From the NCBI GenBank assembly GCA_016793775.1, contig JAEULK010000030.1:1-64000 (forward strand): DNA of 64,000 bases, read 5' to 3'. Positions within the stretch are counted from its first letter, which is position 1, and the number at the start of each line of letters is the position of its first letter. The position numbers were made by a program, and so were the translations under genes. This document shows, piece by piece, positions 51,883-60,009 of the stretch. The notes under the pieces were generated by a model. It saw only the letters and a program-made list of their open reading frames with translations. It was not told the origin of the DNA and did not search any database. The DNA is from Sphingopyxis sp. Its GTDB lineage: Bacteria > Pseudomonadota > Alphaproteobacteria > Sphingomonadales > Sphingomonadaceae.

Positions 51883-53316
51883 GTGGAAAGGGCCGGCTCC
51901 ATTAATTTCTTCGACGAGATGCGAGGCCAGACGGGCGACACACGGGCGCCCTACAGCGAATTTTGCGAATGGTTCGACGCCGAGGAACCCGCGCGCATTC
52001 ATCGCAAGGCGCAGCAGGCCGAGGCCTTTTTCCGCACCACCGGCATCACCTTCAACGTCTATGGCCAGGACGACGCCGACGAGCGGCTGATCCCCTTCGA
52101 CGTCGTGCCGCGGATCATCTCGGCGAGCGAGTGGCGGCGCCTGTCGCGCGGCATCGAACAGCGCGTGCGTGCGCTCAATGCCTTCCTCTACGACATCTAT
52201 CACCGCCAGGAGATTTTGCGCGCCGGGCGCGTGCCGGTCGAGCTGATCTCGCGCAACGAGGCCTTCCTGCCGATGATGATGGGCATGGACCCGCCGGGCG
52301 GCGTCTATACGCATATCAGCGGCACCGACATCGTCCGCACCGGCCCGAATGAGTTTTACGTGCTCGAGGACAATGCCCGCACCCCGTCGGGCGTATCCTA
52401 TATGCTCGAGAACCGCGAAACGATGCTCCAGATGTTTCCGGAACTGTTCGCGAAAGTGCCGGTGCGCGAGGTCAGCGATTATCCGATCAACCTGCTGCGC
52501 TCGCTTGCCGCCTGCGCGCCGCCGCTGTGCGAAGGGACGCCGACGGTCGCGGTGCTGACCCCGGGCATCCACAACAGCGCCTATTTCGAGCATAGCTTCC
52601 TCGCCGACCAGATGGGCGCCGAGCTGGTCGAGGGGCATGATCTGCGCGTCGTCGGCGGCCGCGTCGCGATGCGCACGACGCAGGGTTACAAGCCGATCGA
52701 CGTGATCTATCGCCGCGTCGACGACGATTTCCTCGATCCGCTCAATTTCCGGCCCGATTCGGTGCTGGGGGTGCCGGGCATCTGGGACGTCTATCGCGCC
52801 GGCGGCATCACCATCGCCAATGCGCCGGGCACCGGAATCGCCGATGATAAGGCGCTGTACAGCTACATGCCCGACATCATCGAATTCTACACCGGCGAGC
52901 GCGCGCTGCTGCCCAATGTGCCGACCTGGCGGTGCAGCGAGCCCGATCATCTGAAGGAGGTGCTCGACCGCCTGCCCGAGCTGGTGGTCAAGGAGGTGCA
53001 TGGGTCGGGCGGCTACGGCATGCTCGTCGGCCCCGCCGCGAGCAAGAAGGAGATCGCCGCGTTCAGGGCGAAGCTGGAGGCGAACCCGCGCAACTATATC
53101 GCGCAGCCGACGCTGTCGCTCTCGACCGTGCCGATCTTCACGCGCAGCGGCCTCGCGCCGCGTCACGTCGATCTTCGCCCCTTCGTGCTGATGTCGCCCG
53201 CGGGCATCACCATCACCCCCGGCGGGCTGACCCGCGTCGCGATGACCAAGGGGTCGCTGGTGGTGAATTCGAGCCAGGGCGGCGGCACCAAAGACACCTG
53301 GGTGCTGGAAGACTGA
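51883..53316 (+). CDS. Circularly permuted type 2 ATP-grasp protein of the Anbu operon
   Basis: A 477-aa ATP-grasp enzyme (DUF404/407 type) expected to join amino or carboxyl groups using ATP. FFDEMRGQTGDTRAPYSEFCEWFD starts the protein; FYVLEDNARTPSGVSYMLENR, HDLRVVGGRVAMRTTQGYKPIDVIYRRVDDDFLDPLNF, VKEVHGSGGYGMLVGP and VDLRPFVLMSP are conserved. GTG 51883 gives the family length; a GTG 33 bases earlier is possible, and neither has a good ribosome-binding site. First of four tightly packed genes; its stop overlaps the next start (TGATG). Confidence 0.85.
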   Translation: MERAGSINFFDEMRGQTGDTRAPYSEFCEWFDAEEPARIHRKAQQAEAFFRTTGITFNVYGQDDADERLIPFDVVPRIISASEWRRLSRGIEQRVRALNAFLYDIYHRQEILRAGRVPVELISRNEAFLPMMMGMDPPGGVYTHISGTDIVRTGPNEFYVLEDNARTPSGVSYMLENRETMLQMFPELFAKVPVREVSDYPINLLRSLAACAPPLCEGTPTVAVLTPGIHNSAYFEHSFLADQMGAELVEGHDLRVVGGRVAMRTTQGYKPIDVIYRRVDDDFLDPLNFRPDSVLGVPGIWDVYRAGGITIANAPGTGIADDKALYSYMPDIIEFYTGERALLPNVPTWRCSEPDHLKEVLDRLPELVVKEVHGSGGYGMLVGPAASKKEIAAFRAKLEANPRNYIAQPTLSLSTVPIFTRSGLAPRHVDLRPFVLMSPAGITITPGGLTRVAMTKGSLVVNSSQGGGTKDTWVLED

Positions 53317-54257
53317 TGCTCGGCAAGACCGCAGGCAGCCTCTTCTGGATGGCACGCTATCTCGAACGCAGCGAGAATAATGCACGGCTGATCGACGCCG
53401 GGTTCCGCATCGCGCTGACCCGGTCGAGCACCGCCCGGGCCGAATGGAAATCGATCCTCGTGACCGCGGGGTCGAACCAGGCCTATGCCGCGACGGGGCA
53501 GGAATATAACTCGGCGAAGGTCGTCGATTTCATGCTGCGCGACACGCACAACCCGTCGAGCATATTGTCGGTGGTCAAACAGGCGCGCGACAATGCCCGC
53601 ACCGCGCGCACCTATCTGACCCGCGAGGTGTGGGAGGCGGTCAATACCAGCTGGATGACGCTCGGCGCCCTGCTCAAGCGCCAGGTGCGCGACGACGATC
53701 TGCCCGACGTCCTCTCGGCGATCCGCCAGCAGAGCGCCCAGGTGCGCGGCGCCTTTTCGGGCACGATGCTGCGCAACGACGGCTATAATTTCGCGCGCCT
53801 CGGCACCTTTCTCGAACGCGCCGACAACACGGCGCGCATCCTCGACGTCAAATATTATCTGCTGCTGCCCTCGGTCGCGCATATCGGCACCTCGATCGAC
53901 AATGTGCAGTGGGAAACGATCCTGCGCTCGGTGTCGGCGCACCGCGCCTATCACTGGCTCTACGGGACCGAGATCAGCGCGCTCAAGATCGCCGAATTCC
54001 TGATCCTCTACAAACAGATGCCGCGCAGCCTGGCCTTTTGCGCGCAGAAGATGCAGGACAATATCGGCTGGCTGCAGCGCGGCTACAGGCACGAGACCGA
54101 GGCCGGGCGCATGGTCGAGGCGCTGCACCAGAAAAAGCTCGCGGGGCCGATCCAGGCGATCTTCGACAATGGCCTTCACGAATATATCACCGACTTCCTT
54201 CGCGCCAATGCCGCGCTCGCGCAGCAGATCGAGCGCGACTATCGGTTTGTCGTATGA
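53316..54257 (+). CDS. Alpha-E domain protein (DUF403)
   Basis: A 313-aa all-helical protein: LGKTAGSLFWMARYLERSENNARLIDAGFRIAL at the start, RQQSAQVRGAFSGTMLRNDGYNFARLGTFLERADNTARILDVKYYLLLP in the middle and IADFLILYKQMPRSLAFC-like segment define the alpha-E family. Its activity is unknown, but it always accompanies the ATP-grasp protein and probably forms a complex with it. Overlaps the ATP-grasp gene by one base and the transglutaminase by four. Confidence 0.88.
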   Translation: MLGKTAGSLFWMARYLERSENNARLIDAGFRIALTRSSTARAEWKSILVTAGSNQAYAATGQEYNSAKVVDFMLRDTHNPSSILSVVKQARDNARTARTYLTREVWEAVNTSWMTLGALLKRQVRDDDLPDVLSAIRQQSAQVRGAFSGTMLRNDGYNFARLGTFLERADNTARILDVKYYLLLPSVAHIGTSIDNVQWETILRSVSAHRAYHWLYGTEISALKIAEFLILYKQMPRSLAFCAQKMQDNIGWLQRGYRHETEAGRMVEALHQKKLAGPIQAIFDNGLHEYITDFLRANAALAQQIERDYRFVV

Positions 54258-55063
54258 CCATGAAGCTGCGCGTCGAACACACCACCCGTTACGAATATGA
54301 CGCCCCCGTCAGCTATGCGCTGCAACAGCTGAAACTGACGCCCAAGGAGCGGCCGGGGCAGCAGCTGATCCACCATTGGACCATTGAGATTTCGGGCGGC
54401 ACCAACCAGCTCCACTACACCGACCATCATGGCAATGGCGTCGATCTGGTCGCGGTCGATGCGGGGTCGCGCGAACTCGTCATCCATTGCATCGGCGAGG
54501 TCGAGCTGATCACCTGGGACGGCGTGATCGGCACCCACCGCGGCGCGATGCCGCTATGGACCTTCCTCCGCCCGACCCCGCTGACCCGCGCCGGGCGGCA
54601 TGTCCGCGCGCTCGCGGCCGAGCTGAAGCGCGATTTCGGCTCCGACATCGAACGCGCGCATGCGCTGTCGGCGCTGATCCTCCAGAAACTGCCCTACAGC
54701 CTCGGGTTCACCGGCGCCGAGACGACCGCCGAACAGGCGCTCGGCGGCAGCGGCGGGGTGTGCCAGGACCATGCCCATATCTTCATCTCGGCGATGCGCC
54801 ACCTCGGCCATCCGGCGCGCTATGTGTCGGGCTATCTGATGATGAACGACCGCACCCAGCAGGATGCGACCCACGGCTGGGCCGAGGCGCATTTCGACAA
54901 TATCGGCTGGGTCGGTTTCGACGTGTCGAACGGCTATTCGCCCGACCAGCGCTATATCCGCGTCGCGACCGGGCTCGACTATCACGACGCCGCGCCGGTG
55001 CGCGGCATGCGTTTTGGTGCAGCGCAAGAAAATCTGGTTGTCCAATTGCAGGTCCAGCAATAA
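54254..55063 (+). CDS. Transglutaminase-like protein of the Anbu operon
   Basis: A 269-aa protein with an N-terminal beta-rich domain (LRVEHTTRYEYDAPVSYALQQLKLTPKERPGQ) and a cysteine-protease-like transglutaminase domain: Cys in GGSGGVCQDHAHIFISAMRHLGHPARYVSGYL, His in DATHGWAEAHFDNIGWVGFDVSNG and Asp following. Homologues cleave or form isopeptide bonds; in this operon it may remove or attach the product of the ATP-grasp enzyme. Start overlaps the alpha-E stop (ATGA). Confidence 0.9.
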   Translation: MTMKLRVEHTTRYEYDAPVSYALQQLKLTPKERPGQQLIHHWTIEISGGTNQLHYTDHHGNGVDLVAVDAGSRELVIHCIGEVELITWDGVIGTHRGAMPLWTFLRPTPLTRAGRHVRALAAELKRDFGSDIERAHALSALILQKLPYSLGFTGAETTAEQALGGSGGVCQDHAHIFISAMRHLGHPARYVSGYLMMNDRTQQDATHGWAEAHFDNIGWVGFDVSNGYSPDQRYIRVATGLDYHDAAPVRGMRFGAAQENLVVQLQVQQ

Positions 55064-55111
55064 GCCGGACGCGCGACTCTATCGGGGCAGGCTGGGGGGC
55101 CGAAAGACAAG

Positions 55112-55843
55112 ATGACTTATTGCGTGGGGATGCGCCTGAACAAGGGACTGGTGTTCATGTCGGACACCCGCACCAACGCGGGTGTCGACGACATCGCCCA
55201 GGTGCGCAAGATGCGCAGCTGGCATGTGCCGGGCGAGCGCGTTATCACGTTAATGTCGGCGGGCAATCTGGCGACGACGCAGGCGGTGGTCAGCCTGCTC
55301 GACGAGCGCACCAAGGCGCCCGGGGACCGGCATCCCTCGATCCTGGCCGCGCCCTCGATGTTCCAGATCGCGACGATCGTCGGCGAGACCCTGCGCCAGA
55401 TCGTGATGCGCCACAGCGCCGAGGGGCCCGCGGCGGCCTCGCCCTTTCGCGCCTCGCTGATCGTCGGCGGGCAGATCAAGGGGTCCGAGCCGCGGCTGTT
55501 CATGATCTATCCCGAGGGCAATTTCATCGAGGCGGGCGAGGACAATCCCTTCTTCCAGATCGGCGAGACCAAATACGGCCGCCCGATCATCGTGCGCTCC
55601 TACGATCCCGCGATGTCGTTCGAGGATGCGGTGAAACTGCTCTGCGTCTCCTTCGATTCGACGATCCGCGCCAACGCCGGGGTCGACCTGCCGATCGACC
55701 TCAAGATCCACGAGCGCGACGATTACAGCACGGTACGCGAACGCCGCTTCGAACGCGGCGACCCCTATTTCCAGAGCGTTGCCGACGGCTGGGCCGAGGC
55801 GCTGGGGATTGCGCTGGCGGAATTGCCGGATTTTCATTTTTAG
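55112..55843 (+). CDS. Anbu, proteasome-like peptidase
   Basis: A 243-aa N-terminal-nucleophile hydrolase, the ancestral beta-subunit type related to HslV and proteasome beta subunits. MTYCVGMRLNKGLVFMSDTRTNAGVDDIAQVRKM places Thr2 as catalytic nucleophile after Met removal; ASLIVGGQIKGSEPRLFMIYPEGNFIEAGEDNPFFQIGETKYGRPII is the family core. Anbu assembles into an open helical ring and its substrates are undefined. It follows the transglutaminase by 48 bases and closes the four-gene operon. Confidence 0.92.
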   Translation: MTYCVGMRLNKGLVFMSDTRTNAGVDDIAQVRKMRSWHVPGERVITLMSAGNLATTQAVVSLLDERTKAPGDRHPSILAAPSMFQIATIVGETLRQIVMRHSAEGPAAASPFRASLIVGGQIKGSEPRLFMIYPEGNFIEAGEDNPFFQIGETKYGRPIIVRSYDPAMSFEDAVKLLCVSFDSTIRANAGVDLPIDLKIHERDDYSTVRERRFERGDPYFQSVADGWAEALGIALAELPDFHF

Positions 55844-55856
55844 CTCGGGCGCGACG

Positions 55857-55873
55857 AAAGGCGTTCCGCCTTT
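55857..55873 (+). terminator. Stem-loop after the Anbu gene
   Basis: AAAGGCG, loop TTC, CGCCTTT; a 7-bp stem 13 bases after the stop. Only three T follow on the plus strand, so it is a weak intrinsic terminator candidate. Confidence 0.4.
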
Positions 55874-55911
55874 GGATCGGTGAAGTCCAAGATTATATTC
55901 TGTGGGGAAAG

Positions 55912-56328
55912 ATGAGGCGAGTAGAGCTATCGATACCGTCCGAACGGCTGATCGGATTTACGATACCTCGAGACAAGAGCTTCTTGGTTTGCGATCACGA
56001 CGAAGTGTGGGGAGTCATCGCGGATAACCCGGCTAGCATCGAGCCGACCAATCATGCGCCATATGAAATCGCAGCCAGATCGGACTTTGTAGGCTGGGGC
56101 CGTGAAGATTCCGCACCGATTCTGACGACAGGCGAATCAACGATCTCTTATGCATTCGATCCCCGCGCTGACGCCTTGGATTTGCATTACGCTAGGGGCG
56201 AGACACGAAGCACAATAAAATTTCCGATACTGTCCGGCGACTGGTTCGCGGCATCATTCTCAGAGGAGGGCGATTTAGTCGTGCTGGCCGAACCTTATCG
56301 AGTCGATCTCTATCAGATCGATCCCTAG
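55912..56328 (+). CDS. Hypothetical protein (138 aa), atypical composition
   Basis: A 138-residue protein starting at an ATG with GGGGAAAG upstream. It has mixed beta-strand character (KSFLVCDHDEVWGVIADNP, SAPILTTGESTISYAFDP, RSTIKFPILSGDWFAASFSEEGDLVVLAEPYRVDLYQID) and no signal peptide or helix bundle. No family recognised. GC content and codon use are lower than in its neighbours, as for the gene at 28686, so it may have been acquired recently. It lies between Anbu and the convergent glutamine amidotransferase. Confidence 0.6.
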   Translation: MRRVELSIPSERLIGFTIPRDKSFLVCDHDEVWGVIADNPASIEPTNHAPYEIAARSDFVGWGREDSAPILTTGESTISYAFDPRADALDLHYARGETRSTIKFPILSGDWFAASFSEEGDLVVLAEPYRVDLYQIDP

Positions 56329-56400
56329 CGGCGCTCGCTACTCCACTTTTTGAGGCGTAATATATTGGAATGGCGTGCCCTCGCGGCGCCGGTATTGGCT

Positions 56401-57327
56401 TCAACGCGCCAGCGGCACCACCCGGAACTTCGGCCGGTCGCCCGTCATCTCGGCGTGCACCATCGCATATTCGGGGACGGGCATCCATGTCGCGCTGTTC
56501 GACGACAGCGGCTCCGATGCGACGATGATCGCGCGGGGTTCCTCCTCGCCGCCGACCATCTGCCACTCGCCGTCGTGGAGGCCGTAATCGCGGCCGGTCG
56601 TAAACCACATCGACAGGAAATTCATGTTCGCCTCGTGCACCTGCTCGGGCGATCCGGTGCGGTAATGGCCGAAGTCGAAGCAGTGGCGCAGGCCCAGGAT
56701 CTGGCGGCCGGTGGTGAGGAACAGATTGCAGCTCGACGAGATGGCGATGCCATGGTGGCGCCGCGCGCGCTCGAGGATGTCGACCGTCGCCTGCGCCGCG
56801 GCGATCAGTTCCTCGCCCGCGGGCTCGGCGCGCCAGTCGGGAAGCTGCGAGAGCAGCAGCGCATAGACCCATTCGCTGTCGGTCGATCCCGATATCTGCG
56901 CGAGCAGCTCGGGGGCGATGTCGGGCATGAGCGTGCCCTTCATCTCGCCGATGCGATAGATGTCGCCGTTGTGCGCCATCGCGACCGCGGCGCCGGGGAA
57001 ATGGAAGGGGTGGGTGTTCTGCTCGCTGACCTTGACCGTCGTCGAATAAGCGACGCCGCGAACGTGCGCGATCACGCATTCGGCGCGCGTCTTGGTCGCC
57101 AGCGACTTGAGGTTCCCGTCGAAGATCGGCAGCGAGGGCGAGCGGTAGCGGTGCGGCTCGTGCGCCTCGTGCGAGGCCGAATCCCACGCCATCATCCCGA
57201 ACCCCGCGAGGTTCAGCATGTGCAGCATCTTGGGCATATAGGCCTGATTGACCAAGCTGCTATCGGGCTTGAACAACAGGTCGTCGAGCGTGACGCGCTC
57301 GCCCAGATACATCATCGCCCGGCACAT
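56401..57327 (-). CDS. Class II glutamine amidotransferase
   Basis: A 308-aa N-terminal-nucleophile amidotransferase domain protein. Cys2 (MCRAMMYLGERVTLDDLLFKP) is the nucleophile after Met removal; FGMMAWDSASH, CVIAHVRGVAYSTTVKVSEQNTHPFHFPGAAVAMAHNGDIYRIGEM (Arg, Asn and Gly-Asp substrate-binding residues), STDSEWVYALLLSQL follow. It frees ammonia from glutamine for an unknown acceptor, as in YafJ and EgtC. Such proteins recur near Anbu/ATP-grasp operons, so it may belong to the same pathway although it points the other way. Confidence 0.9.
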   Translation of the reverse strand: MCRAMMYLGERVTLDDLLFKPDSSLVNQAYMPKMLHMLNLAGFGMMAWDSASHEAHEPHRYRSPSLPIFDGNLKSLATKTRAECVIAHVRGVAYSTTVKVSEQNTHPFHFPGAAVAMAHNGDIYRIGEMKGTLMPDIAPELLAQISGSTDSEWVYALLLSQLPDWRAEPAGEELIAAAQATVDILERARRHHGIAISSSCNLFLTTGRQILGLRHCFDFGHYRTGSPEQVHEANMNFLSMWFTTGRDYGLHDGEWQMVGGEEEPRAIIVASEPLSSNSATWMPVPEYAMVHAEMTGDRPKFRVVPLAR

Positions 57328-57377
57328 AGGCTGCCCCCGTCTTGGCCCACCTCGCGAGGCTACACGAGGGGAAGGGC

Positions 57378-58505
57378 TTAGGCCAGAACCTCCGGATAGA
57401 GCGCCTTCTTCGCGCGCGCCGGGTCGATCCCGTAATGATGCGCCACCGCATCGGCGATCACCGCCTCGAGGCTGCGTGTCGGTTTGAGGTCGCGGCCGTC
57501 GAGCAGCGCGCCCGCGCCCAGCCCCGGCCAGTCGGCCGAGACCTTGCCGCCTGCCGCCAGCGCGCCGCCGAACAGCAAGGCCGCCGAGCCGGTGCCATGA
57601 TCGGTGCCGCCGGTGCCGTTGACCGCGACCGTGCGCCCAAACTCGGTCGCGACGATAACCAGCGTGTTCGCCCATTCGGTGCCGAGCCCCGTCTTGACCG
57701 CACCGACGAGCTGGTCGAGCCCGCGCAGCTGCGCCGCGAGCCGGCCGCGCTGGCCGCTGTGCGTGTCCCAGCCACCGGTTTCGACCATCATCACCCGCGC
57801 GCCGTCGGCCGGCGCCATCAGCGAGGCCGCGAGCGTGCCGAGCTCGGCGCCGTTGCGGCCGTTGTTGCCGCCGATGTCGCCCGCCAGCTCCTGCGTCTTG
57901 ATCGCGCTGTCCCACAGGGGATGGAGCAATTCGTCCTTGGCATAGAGCGCCGACAATCGCGCGATCAGGTCGCCGTCGGCCTGCGGCAGACGGCTCGGCG
58001 CATAGGTGCCGACGGGCAGCGCGCCGCGCAGCGCCAGCGGCACCGCGGGGGCGATCGCCAGCGCGTCGCGCTCGGAGGCGGGAAGCAGGGTGAGCAGCCG
58101 GTTGAGCCAGCCGTCGTCGCGGCCATAGGGGCGCGTGCCGCCGCCCTCGAGCATATTCTGCCCGTCGAAATGCGAGCGGTCGCGATACGCCGTCGCCACC
58201 GCATGCGCGACATGCGCCTCGCGCGCGGCGAACAGCCCCGCCGCGCCGGTCAGCGCCGGGTGGAGCGTGAACATGCCGTCGAGCTTCGCCCCCGTCGGCG
58301 CCTCGTCGGCGAGCGCGCCGCGCGCCGCGGCAAAGGCGGGGTCGCCGGTCGGCGCGGCGATCGCCAGCCCGTCGGCGGCGCCGCGCTGGATCACGAACAG
58401 CAGCCGCCGGTCGGTCGGCGCGGCGGCAAAGGCCAAGCCGGGCAATGTCCCGGCGGCAAAGGTGCCAAGGCCGGCGGCGAGGGCGGTGCGGCGCGAAATC
58501 ATCAT
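57378..58505 (-). CDS. DUF1501 protein with Tat-type signal
   Basis: A 375-aa exported protein beginning MMISRRTALAAGLGTFAAGTLPGLAFA, a twin-arginine signal. The core (RLLFVIQRGAADGLAIAAP, FTLHPALTGAAGLFAAREAHVAHAVATAYRDRSHFDGQNMLEGGG, VMMVETGGWDTHSGQRG, VIVATEFGRTVAVNGTGGTDHGTGSAALLFGG) is the DUF1501 family, an alkaline phosphatase/sulfatase-superfamily fold with metal-binding His and Asp. Encoded three bases after the DUF1800 stop, the constant partner of this family. Substrate unknown. Confidence 0.9.
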   Translation of the reverse strand: MMISRRTALAAGLGTFAAGTLPGLAFAAAPTDRRLLFVIQRGAADGLAIAAPTGDPAFAAARGALADEAPTGAKLDGMFTLHPALTGAAGLFAAREAHVAHAVATAYRDRSHFDGQNMLEGGGTRPYGRDDGWLNRLLTLLPASERDALAIAPAVPLALRGALPVGTYAPSRLPQADGDLIARLSALYAKDELLHPLWDSAIKTQELAGDIGGNNGRNGAELGTLAASLMAPADGARVMMVETGGWDTHSGQRGRLAAQLRGLDQLVGAVKTGLGTEWANTLVIVATEFGRTVAVNGTGGTDHGTGSAALLFGGALAAGGKVSADWPGLGAGALLDGRDLKPTRSLEAVIADAVAHHYGIDPARAKKALYPEVLA

Positions 58506-58508
58506 GGT

Positions 58509-59933
58509 CTATCTCCGCAAAAAGGCGGGGCTGGCGAACAGCATTGCCAGACCCTGGCCCGGACTGTCGGCGCGCGCAATCGCTTCGCGCGTGTCGGCGT
58601 CGAGCGCGTCGGCAAGCAGCAGCGGCGCGAGGGTGCGGGCGTCGGCGCGGTCGCCGATCCGCCCCGCGATGCGGCTGGCGAGTTCGACGCGCTGCATCAG
58701 CGCCGCCGATCCCGCCCAGGTCGCGACCCGGTCGTCATAACCCGCGGGCGACCCGGGCCGCCACACCGGTTGGCCGAGCTGGGTGAAGAGTGCGGGGATA
58801 TTCTGTCTCTCGCCGAGCGGGGGCAGTTTCAGCCCGCGCATCATCGACACCGTCCAGTCCCACGGCGATTTGAACAGCGCGGGGGCCGCCTGCCACGCCT
58901 CGGGCGAGGCGATCAGGGTGCGATAGAGCGAGGGCAGGTCGCCGCCGGTCTTGCGGAAATCGGCGGCGAGCCGTTCGACGAGCGCGGGCGGCGGGGTGTC
59001 GCCGGCGAAATGGCGCGCCAGCTTGGTCGCGATGTGCGTCGCGGTCGCGGGATGCACGGCGAGGTCGCGCAGCACCGCTTCGGCCTGCCGCGCGCCGGGC
59101 TGGTCGTATCTCTTGCCGAGGATCGTCTGCGCGCCGGGTTCATGAAGCGGGCCGACGAATAGCGTCTCGCCGGGCGAGGCATCGGCGGGCATCAGCCGCT
59201 GCCCCGCCCCGCGCCCGAGTCCCGCGACGGTCAGCCCGGTCAGCGCCTTGGCGAAGGACGTGACATCGGTCTGCGTATAGCCGGTGCGCACGCCGAGCGT
59301 GTGCAGCTCCAATATCTCGCGCGCCAGATTTTCGTTGAGGCCGAGGTCCTTCTTGCCCTGCCGCCGCTGGCGCCGCGCCGCGACCGGGCTGGCGGGGCCG
59401 AAACTCTGCGCCTGGTCGAGATAGAGCAGCATCGCCGGGTGGCGCACCGCCGCGATCAGCAGGTCGGCAAATTTGCCCATGATGTGCGGGCGGATCGCCT
59501 GGTTCTCGTAATTTCCGACAAAGCCGATCACCGTCTGCTTGTCGGCCGACACCGCGAAATGATTGGCCCAGAAATAAGTGAGCCGTTCGGGGAAGGGGGT
59601 CGGCGTCGCGACCGCATGGCTCAGCCTCGCCCTTGCCGCCTCGACATAATGGCGGCGGATTTCCGAGCGCGACAGGCGCCGCAGTTCGGGGTCCATCGCC
59701 TTTTCCTCGTCGGTCATCGCGGCGGCCTCCTGCCGCATCGCCTGCCGCTCCTCGCGATAGTCGATATAGGCGGCGGCGATCGCCGCGCGCCCCGCCAGCC
59801 CGGCGATTGCCGCGGGTGCTGGGTCATAGGCGGCAAGCTGGCGCGTCAGCCACGCCCCGGGATCGTCGATCGCGGGATCGTCCCAGCGCCGCCCGAGCCC
59901 GAAACGGTTGGCGGCAAGATATTGGATCGCCAT
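58509..59933 (-). CDS. DUF1800 protein
   Basis: A 474-aa protein paired with DUF1501. Family motifs: AANRFGLGRRWDDPAIDDPGAWL near the start, LTYFWANHFAVSADKQTVIGFVGNYENQAIRPHIMGKFADLLIAAVRHPAMLLYLDQAQSFG, LNENLAREILELHTLGVRTGYTQTDVTSFAKALTGLTV and LARHFAGDTPPPALVERLAADF. No clear signal peptide is seen. DUF1800/DUF1501 pairs are often near genes for extracellular polysaccharide or phosphatase functions; the activity is not established. Confidence 0.9.
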   Translation of the reverse strand: MAIQYLAANRFGLGRRWDDPAIDDPGAWLTRQLAAYDPAPAAIAGLAGRAAIAAAYIDYREERQAMRQEAAAMTDEEKAMDPELRRLSRSEIRRHYVEAARARLSHAVATPTPFPERLTYFWANHFAVSADKQTVIGFVGNYENQAIRPHIMGKFADLLIAAVRHPAMLLYLDQAQSFGPASPVAARRQRRQGKKDLGLNENLAREILELHTLGVRTGYTQTDVTSFAKALTGLTVAGLGRGAGQRLMPADASPGETLFVGPLHEPGAQTILGKRYDQPGARQAEAVLRDLAVHPATATHIATKLARHFAGDTPPPALVERLAADFRKTGGDLPSLYRTLIASPEAWQAAPALFKSPWDWTVSMMRGLKLPPLGERQNIPALFTQLGQPVWRPGSPAGYDDRVATWAGSAALMQRVELASRIAGRIGDRADARTLAPLLLADALDADTREAIARADSPGQGLAMLFASPAFLRR

Positions 59934-60009
59934 GACTCTGCCTTTCCTGTCGGAAAACGCATCATCGGCCCCTTTTGTCGCAAAACCGTCCCAGCGGGAA
60001 CGGTTCGTC

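Noticed and set aside
57342-59162. 606-codon plus-strand frame opposite the DUF1501/DUF1800 genes
   Set aside because: Low-complexity Arg/Gly/Ala-rich sequence without domains; the minus strand encodes both known families.
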